Positions 6,052 through 11,684 of a stretch of DNA of 11,684 nt are shown piece by piece. Numbering within the stretch: the stretch's first letter is position 1; the number at the start of each line of letters is the position of its first letter. The notes below the pieces were generated by a model. The model saw nothing but the letters and a program-made list of their open reading frames with translations, was not told the origin of the DNA and did not search any database. Source of the stretch: Acholeplasmataceae bacterium UBA6235 (GTDB lineage Bacteria; Bacillota_I; Bacilli_A; Acholeplasmatales; UBA5453); assembly GCA_002441525.1 (NCBI GenBank), contig DJWH01000073.1, positions 1 through 11,684 on the forward strand. The letters run 5' to 3'. A program made the translations under genes and the position numbers.

Positions 6052-7755
6052 ATGAGTAAAAACACGCTGCTAAAAGACGGCGAAATTGGCATTTTTGCCT
6101 TAGGCGGCCTCGGTGAGGTCGGTAAAAATATGTATGTCTACGAAATTGAAGATAAAATTTTTGTGGTGGACGCTGGGATTTTGTTCCCAGATGATTCATT
6201 GCTTGGGATTGACTATGTCATTCCGGATTACCAATACTTAGCTGACAACCAAGACCGCATTGTGGGTCTATTCATCACCCATGGTCATGAAGACCACATT
6301 GGGGGTATTCCTTACTTGCTCAAACAAGTGAAAATACCGAAAGTATACGCTGCTGGCATCGCTGTAGATTTTATCGAACACAAAATTTTAGAACACAAAG
6401 ACGTTAAACCACCAACGATTATCGAGTTTAAATCGCACCATACTTACAATTTTGGTAACGTAGAACTCTCATTCATTCGTTTAAACCACTCCATACCTGA
6501 CATGTTTGGCTTTGTTTTCAGAACCAAACAAGGCATCTTATTCCACACAGGCGACTTTAAGATTGACTATACCCCAGTAGGGCCAGCTGCAGAATATGAA
6601 AAACTCGCTGCCATCGGTAACGAAGGCGTCTTGTGTTTGTTATCAGATTCCACCAACGCAGAACGCGATGGCTTAACCCCATCCGAACGTACGGTTGGGA
6701 ATGCCATCAATGAGATATTCTCGAAGTTAACCGGTCGTATCATCATCGCGACTTTCGCATCCAATATGTATCGTATGCAACAAATCGTGGAAGCCTCCTA
6801 TAAAAATAACCGTAAGTTGGCTGTCTTTGGTCGTTCGATGGAACGTGCCATGGAAATTGGACAACAAACAGGGTATATAAAAGCCCCTAAAGGTGTCATT
6901 GTTACAGCCGATGAAATCAATAACTTTAAAGCGAACGAAGTCACCATCTTATGTACTGGTTCTCAAGGTGAACCCTTAGCGGCCTTATCCAGAATCGCGA
7001 ATGGTACCCACCGTCAAATCAAAACCCAACCTGGCGATACGGTCATCTTCTCAAGTTCACCGATCCCTGGTAATCAAGAATCTGTCAATAAAACGATTGA
7101 CCAATTGTACCGTAGAGATGTGTCTGTCATCATCAATGGTCCGGTCGCGGATACCCATACCTCTGGTCATGGTAATCAACCCGACTTGAAATTGATGTTA
7201 TCCCTCATCCGACCAAAATACTTCATCCCAATGCACGGTGAACACCGTATGCTCAAGCACCATAAAGAACTCGCTGTTCAACTCGGTGTTGAACCGAACA
7301 ATGTCCTCATCATGGATAACGGTGATGTTGCTGCATTATCCAATGAGTCCATCCGTTATGCAGGTAGAGTCCAAGCAGGCGATATTTACATCGATGGTAC
7401 AGGTATTGGTGATATCGGCAGTGCTATTATCAAAGAACGTAAATTATTATCTGAAGATGGGTTGTTATCCATTGTCTTAACCATTGACCCAGTCAATCGT
7501 AAGTTACTCACCGATCCAACCGTCATTTCCCGTGGATTCATTTATATGAAAGGCAATGAGGAAATCACCAATGGCATAGCAGCGAAAGCGCGTGAAGTGC
7601 TCAACCAAGAATTCAGTCGTAAACAATTCACCGAAACCTTGTTAAAACAAGCATTGGTGGATCAAGTCACTGATTACGTTAAAAACTTAACCCAACGTAA
7701 GCCAATGTTGATTCCCATCATCATGTCGCTTACTCAAAAACCTGCATTAGACTAA
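6052..7755 (+). CDS. rnjA: Ribonuclease J (J1-like)
   Basis: A 567-residue metallo-beta-lactamase/beta-CASP nuclease that degrades and matures RNA in the cytosol, with endonuclease and 5'-to-3' exonuclease activity in studied members. The zinc-binding motif HGHEDH (77-82) is intact, with further ligands at H146 and D168 (HTGDF). SDSTNAERDG (198-207), TSGHGNQ (370-376, containing H373) and PMHGEHRM (393-400) are beta-CASP hallmarks. Residues from about 450 to the end form the C-terminal domain. The complete HGHEDH motif argues for the active J1 type rather than the J2 type, in which this motif is altered. The ATG has a very strong AAAAGGAGGA site. The gene is transcribed alone and ends at a bidirectional terminator. 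The product is very likely central to mRNA turnover in this organism. Confidence 0.96.
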   Translation: MSKNTLLKDGEIGIFALGGLGEVGKNMYVYEIEDKIFVVDAGILFPDDSLLGIDYVIPDYQYLADNQDRIVGLFITHGHEDHIGGIPYLLKQVKIPKVYAAGIAVDFIEHKILEHKDVKPPTIIEFKSHHTYNFGNVELSFIRLNHSIPDMFGFVFRTKQGILFHTGDFKIDYTPVGPAAEYEKLAAIGNEGVLCLLSDSTNAERDGLTPSERTVGNAINEIFSKLTGRIIIATFASNMYRMQQIVEASYKNNRKLAVFGRSMERAMEIGQQTGYIKAPKGVIVTADEINNFKANEVTILCTGSQGEPLAALSRIANGTHRQIKTQPGDTVIFSSSPIPGNQESVNKTIDQLYRRDVSVIINGPVADTHTSGHGNQPDLKLMLSLIRPKYFIPMHGEHRMLKHHKELAVQLGVEPNNVLIMDNGDVAALSNESIRYAGRVQAGDIYIDGTGIGDIGSAIIKERKLLSEDGLLSIVLTIDPVNRKLLTDPTVISRGFIYMKGNEEITNGIAAKAREVLNQEFSRKQFTETLLKQALVDQVTDYVKNLTQRKPMLIPIIMSLTQKPALD

Positions 7756-7756
7756 G

Positions 7757-7786
7757 AAAAAAAGGGCTTTGGCCCTTTTATTTTTT
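7757..7786. terminator. Bidirectional intrinsic terminator
   Basis: A perfect 8-bp stem AAAAGGGC/GCCCTTTT (7760-7767 with 7772-7779) and 4-base loop lie between the converging ribonuclease J and methyltransferase genes. On the plus strand it is followed by A and six T (7781-7786). On the minus strand the stem runs into seven consecutive T. The methyltransferase stop codon TAA (7778-7780) is part of the stem. Confidence 0.88.
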
Positions 7787-8482
7787 CGCTGTAACGACAT
7801 ACGTGATGTCTTGTTTTAAATCGAATGATTCATGGGAGAACCCACCAACGGTTTTAAGGTCTCTAAACCCTGCATTGGTAAGTAAATCAATCAATGTTTG
7901 GTGTTTTAATGGGAACAATAAGGTTTCATCGACAAATACCCTAAGTCCATCGGTTAAGCGGGTTTTAAAATGAATCTTACTACCATCAAATTCATAGTTT
8001 CGATAAAATGAGTATTCTTGATTGGTTACGGTGGATAATCCAGGCAACTTCTTTTCTAAGATTAGATCGTAATTGATGACTTGAATGATCACAGAACCAT
8101 GGGGTTTTAATGCTTGATATATATTCGCAATCGCTTGCTTGATCTCGGATTCACTATCTAAATGGACCAGTGAGTTACCGATGCAGATGATACCTTCATA
8201 AAGTGATTGATCTTGTAAGTCCAACATGTTTTGAACACGGAAATGGACATCGACATTTTCTTTTACCGCTTTCGCTTTCGCATATTCAATCATTTGATCG
8301 GACAAATCGAGCCCTGTCACTTGATAGTTTAAATGCGCGAGCGAAACAGAGTATTCCCCTGTACCACAAGCGACATCTAAGATATGGCCTTGTTTAAAAG
8401 TACGATCCATAAATTGAATCACTTTAGGGTTTCTTGGAAATATCTTGTCATAATACATGGCGAAATTGTTGTAAAAGTTCAT
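7778..8482 (-). CDS. Class I SAM-dependent methyltransferase, substrate unknown
   Basis: A 234-residue Rossmann-fold methyltransferase, complete for the single-domain UbiE/BioC-like type. Motif I is LDVACGTGEYS (35-45), which binds S-adenosylmethionine. GLDLSDQMIEYAK (57-69) is motif II, with D59 expected to hold the ribose. NMLDLQ (85-90) and CIGNSLVHL (100-108) match later cofactor-binding motifs. The C-terminal half (about 135-234), with its beta-rich GSKIHFKTRL stretch, presumably holds the substrate site but gives no clue to what it is. The ATG at 8482 has a GAAGGGGG site and follows the exonuclease stop by 2 bases, so it is the third gene of a uvrC-led operon. Operon partners suggest nothing firm: it could act on a metabolite, nucleic acid or protein. 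Confidence 0.88.
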   Translation of the reverse strand: MNFYNNFAMYYDKIFPRNPKVIQFMDRTFKQGHILDVACGTGEYSVSLAHLNYQVTGLDLSDQMIEYAKAKAVKENVDVHFRVQNMLDLQDQSLYEGIICIGNSLVHLDSESEIKQAIANIYQALKPHGSVIIQVINYDLILEKKLPGLSTVTNQEYSFYRNYEFDGSKIHFKTRLTDGLRVFVDETLLFPLKHQTLIDLLTNAGFRDLKTVGGFSHESFDLKQDITYVVTAKK

Positions 8483-8484
8483 GG

Positions 8485-9324
8485 TTAAGCCCCCTTCATT
8501 TCTTTGAGTAAAGCTTCATACACCATTAAAGTCACTTTCGCATCATCCAAAGCATCATGGGATTGGTGATACGTGTCGTGATAATAGATTTCATAGGCTT
8601 TAAATAACCCTAAATCGTCGGAGAGATTGTAATAGGTTTTATGAATCTGTAATAGGTTCACAAACGCATTCATGTCAGCCAGAGGTTCTACTTCGTTAAT
8701 GACATAAGACGCTTTTAAAGCGAGCATGTCATTCTTACCCCAAACGATGATTTTTGGATCATACATGCTTATCATATCACGTAATTGGTCATAAAAGATA
8801 TGGTAATCGATGGCTAAATCATAATAGGATTGGTCCAGTTTCAAAAACTTTTCAGTTCTGGGTGAAATCTTCTTATATTTGGTTGGTTTAATGTACATCG
8901 ATCCTTGTTGAACAACTTCACCCGCAGGGCTTCTTAAAATGTAGCCAGCCTGAATGATTTCAGCTTCAAATGGGCCTTTATAATAGGGTGGCATCGTCAT
9001 TTCTAAATCTAAAAACAACAAATAACCAAACCCTTGTAAAATGGATTTCATTTGATGTCTGATGTTGGATAAATCATATAGCATTTTGTTGGTTCGGTAA
9101 GCGGGGCGTTCAATCGCGGAAAAATACGCGACTTGCCAAGCATAACGACCGAAAATGATTTTTCTTTTGTTGTATAATTCAAAATCAACGATATAGCCAC
9201 GGTCTAAATAATCAAAGAACTTTTTGGCTTGGGCTTTGGTTAAATAATAGGCTTCTTCTTTACCATCGACGATACAGGTAAAGTAGTGGTGGTCTTCGTT
9301 GATTTGATGAATGACTCGTTTCAT
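8485..9324 (-). CDS. DEDDh-family 3'-5' exonuclease with N-terminal extension
   Basis: A 279-residue protein whose C-terminal two thirds is a DnaQ-like exonuclease. ExoI is FLDLEMT (D106, E108), ExoII contains D199 (WGKNDML), and ExoIII is HDALDDA with H256 and D261, so all catalytic residues of the DEDDh class are present. The approximately 95-residue N-terminal part (YYLTKAQAKKFFDYLDRGY and following) is rich in aromatic and basic residues and belongs to no domain I can name; it may guide substrate binding. The catalytic domain most resembles stand-alone exonucleases such as KapD rather than a polymerase proofreading domain. Its ATG overlaps the uvrC stop in an ATGA arrangement, with an AAGGA site upstream, so translation is probably coupled. 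A role in trimming DNA or RNA next to excision repair is inferred from position only. Confidence 0.88.
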   Translation of the reverse strand: MKRVIHQINEDHHYFTCIVDGKEEAYYLTKAQAKKFFDYLDRGYIVDFELYNKRKIIFGRYAWQVAYFSAIERPAYRTNKMLYDLSNIRHQMKSILQGFGYLLFLDLEMTMPPYYKGPFEAEIIQAGYILRSPAGEVVQQGSMYIKPTKYKKISPRTEKFLKLDQSYYDLAIDYHIFYDQLRDMISMYDPKIIVWGKNDMLALKASYVINEVEPLADMNAFVNLLQIHKTYYNLSDDLGLFKAYEIYYHDTYHQSHDALDDAKVTLMVYEALLKEMKGA

Positions 9325-11096
9325 TCAGTTTCCTTCTTTTCTAATAGCGTTAAGTGGGTGATAATTCGCTCACGCAAGGTTTCATTGATGCCGATACTTT
9401 GATAAGTTTCAAGATCGCCTTGTTTCATCGCGTCGATGGTAACAAATGTTTCTAATAATTTCGTTTTACGCTTTTCACCAATTCCTATGATACCATCGAG
9501 TTGGCTTCGAATCAATGCTTTGGCGCGTGTTTGTTTGTGAAAAGAGATGGCGAAACGATGAACTTCGTTGCTCATTTTACCTAAATAGGTATATAAGTAA
9601 CTCGATTTATCGAGTGGAAATACGTCATTTTGATACACAATCGCTTCTAATTGGTGCTTATCATTCTTTTTCAAACCAATCATTGGAATGGTTAAACCCA
9701 GCGATTCTGTGACATCTTTCGCAACCGAGACTTGTCCCTTCCCACCATCGATGATGATGAGGTCAGGTAATGGGGTGTTTTCCATCAATGCTTTTTGATA
9801 ACGGCGATAGATGACTTCGCGCATCGCACCATAATCATCCATTTTCGCTGCTTGTTTGATGTGGTATTTACGATAATCAGACTTCGATGGCTTACCGGCT
9901 TTAAACACAACCATCGCGGATACACTAGCGTCACCAAATAAGTGAGCATTATCAAAGATTTCGACACGTTCGATGTTTTCTAAACCAATCAGTGCTTTAA
10001 ACGCGTCTTCGGCTTCCTTGGTTTTTTCTGATTCGATACGGTTTAGATAGCGGTAATTTTCAAAATCATATTTTGCGTTTTTAAACGCCATGTCGACCAA
10101 TTTCTTTTTATCTCCAATTTTCGGGATAGATCCTTTTTTCCCAAACATCATTTCGATGTCGGCTAATAAGAATAAATCGGAAAACAAGAGTTCATCTGGC
10201 CATTTGGTTTTATCTTCATAGGTTTGTAAAACATACTCATTGACAGCGTCCTGAATGGCACCGACATAACCGAAAATTTCCGACTTAACATCGATGATTT
10301 TGCCCGCACGCATTTTCAATATCTGAATTGACACATCTTCATGATCGCCATGGTAAGCAATAAAGTCACGGTCTTGGAAATCGTTTAAACTGATCAGTTG
10401 CTTTTCAGTCGTAAACTCAATCGAATCGATCATTTCTTTGTATTCTAAGGCTTGTTCATACTGCATTGCATCAGACGCTTTGTACATTTCTGTCTTCAGG
10501 TCTTGAACCACCTTTTTGGTATCGCCCTTTAAGAAAGCGGTAATTTCTTGGATGATGGGTTTATAGTCAATCGGTTCTTTTTGGATACATGGGGCTAAGC
10601 ATTGATTCAAATGATAATATAAACATGCCTTTTTGGGCATTTTATCACATTTGCGTAAGGGGTATATTTTATTCAGTAATTTGACGGTATCTCTAGCCTT
10701 ATAGACATTCGGATACGGACCAAAGCGCTTGCCTAAATGTCTGGTGGATTCACGTTCAACAATCAAACGAGGGTCTTTTTCATCGGTGATTGTGATGAAT
10801 GGATAAGTCGCGTCATCGACCAGTTTGATGTTATATCTTGGCAAATTTTCTTTGATTAAATGGAGCTCTAAAATCAATGATTCGCGTTCGGTATTGGTTT
10901 GGACATAATTAAAATCAACAATCTCGCTGACGAGTTTTGTTGTTTTTAAGTTATGAGAACCGGTAAAATAGCTTCTGACGCGATTTTTCAGGTTTTTGGC
11001 TTTACCGACATAGATGATTTCGTTTTTCGCATTCAGCATCATATAACAACCCGGGGATTCCGGGAGTGTTTTGAGCTTTTCTTTGATTAAATCCAA
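9321..11096 (-). CDS. uvrC: UvrABC system protein C (excinuclease subunit)
   Basis: Cuts the damaged DNA strand on both sides of a lesion in nucleotide excision repair, after UvrA and UvrB have located it. Numbered from the TTG start, the 591-residue protein has the GIY-YIG nuclease (about 10-90; GCYMM and IYVGKAKNL), a Cys cluster C150/C158/C166/C170 matching the iron-sulfur site of UvrC, a UVR helix pair binding UvrB (about 198-232), the RNase H-like nuclease (FDNAHLFGD, D382; PDLIIIDGGKGQ) and a helix-hairpin-helix end (IGIGEKRKTKLL). A GTG at 11105 is in frame but lies within the GAGGTG ribosome binding site. The TTG at 11096 sits 6 bases after that site and gives the N-terminal length of other UvrCs. 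The gene ends in TGA, overlapping the exonuclease ATG. It follows the rpoZ terminator, so it needs its own promoter. Confidence 0.95.
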   Translation of the reverse strand: MDLIKEKLKTLPESPGCYMMLNAKNEIIYVGKAKNLKNRVRSYFTGSHNLKTTKLVSEIVDFNYVQTNTERESLILELHLIKENLPRYNIKLVDDATYPFITITDEKDPRLIVERESTRHLGKRFGPYPNVYKARDTVKLLNKIYPLRKCDKMPKKACLYYHLNQCLAPCIQKEPIDYKPIIQEITAFLKGDTKKVVQDLKTEMYKASDAMQYEQALEYKEMIDSIEFTTEKQLISLNDFQDRDFIAYHGDHEDVSIQILKMRAGKIIDVKSEIFGYVGAIQDAVNEYVLQTYEDKTKWPDELLFSDLFLLADIEMMFGKKGSIPKIGDKKKLVDMAFKNAKYDFENYRYLNRIESEKTKEAEDAFKALIGLENIERVEIFDNAHLFGDASVSAMVVFKAGKPSKSDYRKYHIKQAAKMDDYGAMREVIYRRYQKALMENTPLPDLIIIDGGKGQVSVAKDVTESLGLTIPMIGLKKNDKHQLEAIVYQNDVFPLDKSSYLYTYLGKMSNEVHRFAISFHKQTRAKALIRSQLDGIIGIGEKRKTKLLETFVTIDAMKQGDLETYQSIGINETLRERIITHLTLLEKKETE

Positions 11097-11114
11097 ACTA
11101 AACACCTCGGACTT

Positions 11115-11123
11115 ATTTTAACA
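11115..11123 (-). promoter_or_regulatory. Probable extended -10 promoter of the uvrC operon
   Basis: On the minus strand TGTTAAAAT is an extended -10 element immediately after the T-tract of the rpoZ terminator. The -35 position falls in the terminator stem and matches poorly (TGGCTA). The predicted start near 11108 is the first base of GAGGTG (11103-11108), so the leader would be about 12 bases. Layout and spacing match the promoter at 4606. Confidence 0.42.
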
Positions 11124-11124
11124 T

Positions 11125-11158
11125 AAAAAAAGAAAAGTAGCCATTACTCGGCTACTTT
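11125..11158 (-). terminator. Intrinsic terminator of gmk-rpoZ, overlapping the rpoZ end
   Basis: On the minus strand a perfect 9-bp stem AAAGTAGCC/GGCTACTTT (11150-11158 with 11134-11142) encloses a 7-base loop and is followed by TC and seven T (11125-11131). The upstream arm encodes Lys-Val-Ala of RpoZ, and the stop codon TAA (11144-11146) lies in the loop, so the final codons double as terminator. Confidence 0.85.
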
Positions 11159-11377
11159 GTCTACGAATTCTACTTGGATTTTGTCTTGTAAAATTTCTTC
11201 TAGCGCAATCCCAACTGGTTTCTTGCATAACGGCTTATCAATCGATGAATGGTCGTTATCTTCTTGAATGGATTTCGCTCTTTTGGCTGAAATATAAGCC
11301 AATTTGTATTTGGAGTCCACCTTTTCTAGTAAGGCGTCAATCGAAGGATATCTCATCCCATTTTTGTGTTCTATCAT
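11144..11377 (-). CDS. rpoZ: RNA polymerase omega subunit
   Basis: The smallest core subunit of RNA polymerase, which helps fold and hold beta-prime. The 77-residue protein shows the family features: MRYPSIDALLEKVDSKYKLAYISAKRAKSI (positions 8-37 in pieces: RYPSI, DSKYKLA, AKRAK) and VGIALEEI (55-62). It has a slightly longer N-terminus, MIEHKNG, before the MRYPS where many omegas begin, but the ATG at 11377 is well supported by AAGGAGG 9 bases upstream. That ribosome binding site lies within the last codons of gmk, and only 4 bases separate the gmk stop from this start. The gmk-rpoZ order is common in Firmicutes. The short C-terminal end overlaps the operon terminator. Confidence 0.92.
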   Translation of the reverse strand: MIEHKNGMRYPSIDALLEKVDSKYKLAYISAKRAKSIQEDNDHSSIDKPLCKKPVGIALEEILQDKIQVEFVDKVAE

Positions 11378-11381
11378 ACGT

Positions 11382-11684
11382 TTAGTCCTCCTTGAGCATC
11401 TTCATATAAGCATGAATGGTGCGTTCTGTTCTCGCATGTTCAGCACGGATGATCGCCATGATTCGATCCGCAGCGTTATTGACATCATCATTCACAACGA
11501 TGTAGTCATATTTGTGTGCAAGGATGAATTCACGATCTGCTTTTTCCATGCGTTTTTTAATCATTTCTGGTGAATCGGTACCCCGTTTAATTAAACGGTC
11601 ATAAAGCGCTTTTTTACCTGGCGGTACAATGAAAATAAAGACAGCATCTTTGGCTTTTTGTCTCACTTGTAAAGCCCCTTCAAC
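11382..11684 (-). CDS. gmk: Guanylate kinase, C-terminal half (cut by window edge)
   Basis: Phosphorylates GMP to GDP using ATP in the cytosolic purine nucleotide pathway. Only the last 100 codons are in the window; the reading frame is open to position 11684 and starts within VEGALQV, the conserved region after the GMP-binding segment. A GTG at 11666 is internal valine, not a start. Visible family features are VFIFIVPPG, the mobile lid region with RGTDSPEMIKKRMEKA, and YDYIVVNDD near the C-terminus. Whole guanylate kinases are around 200 residues, so about half is missing and the P-loop lies outside the window. It precedes rpoZ by 4 bases, and its final codons carry the rpoZ ribosome binding site. 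Confidence 0.95.
   Translation of the reverse strand, partial: VEGALQVRQKAKDAVFIFIVPPGKKALYDRLIKRGTDSPEMIKKRMEKADREFILAHKYDYIVVNDDVNNAADRIMAIIRAEHARTERTIHAYMKMLKED

Noticed and set aside
7001..7480. Two small alternate-frame readings within the ribonuclease J gene
   Set aside because: The region is fully explained by conserved ribonuclease J motifs in the main frame.
11304..11573. 89-codon plus-strand frame opposite rpoZ and gmk
   Set aside because: It is antisense to two clear housekeeping genes, and its predicted product shows no family features.
1..11684. CRISPR array, insertion sequence, prophage or defence island
   Set aside because: No direct-repeat array, transposase, integrase, terminal inverted repeats or defence-type domain is present; gene content is ordinary chromosomal.

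Overview
The window reads as chromosomal housekeeping DNA from a low-GC, wall-less or Firmicutes-related bacterium. The best guess is an Acholeplasma/Izemoplasma-type mollicute, but the sequence alone does not settle this. Tryptophan is coded by TGG, and TGA is used as a stop (uvrC ends in TGA), so the genetic code is the standard bacterial one and not the Mycoplasma variant. Genes are tightly packed on both strands. There is no tRNA, rRNA, CRISPR array, insertion sequence or prophage gene, and no gene-free stretch of more than about 300 bases.

Layout. (1) Positions 20-4074, minus strand: a three-gene operon encoding two ABC half-transporters that look like one heterodimeric exporter, with a MarR-family regulator as the last gene. 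A strong promoter lies upstream at 4117-4145. It is flanked by two copies of the inverted repeat GTTGA-N4-TCAAC, one over the -35 box and one at the expected transcription start, which suggests a MarR-repressed, self-regulated drug-efflux operon. (2) 4189-4587, minus: a small four-helix membrane protein of unknown function with its own terminator. (3) 4681-5169, plus: coaD (coenzyme A synthesis). (4) 5161-5937, minus: a Cof-type HAD phosphatase converging on coaD with a 9-bp overlap. (5) 6052-7755, plus: ribonuclease J, ending at a bidirectional terminator. (6) 7778-11096, minus: a tightly coupled set of uvrC, a DEDDh 3'-5' exonuclease and a SAM-dependent methyltransferase. (7) 11144-11684, minus: gmk (cut by the window edge) and rpoZ, a pairing common in Firmicutes.

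No gene here looks like a new defence or mobile system. The parts worth a second look are regulatory and architectural: the paired MarR operators; the complementary degenerate ATP sites of the two ABC proteins; several very short leaders in which the ribosome binding site sits almost at the predicted transcription start (this changes the best start codon of uvrC and of the small membrane protein); terminators that contain stop codons of the genes they serve; and possible terminators for coaD and the HAD gene, each lying inside the other gene.
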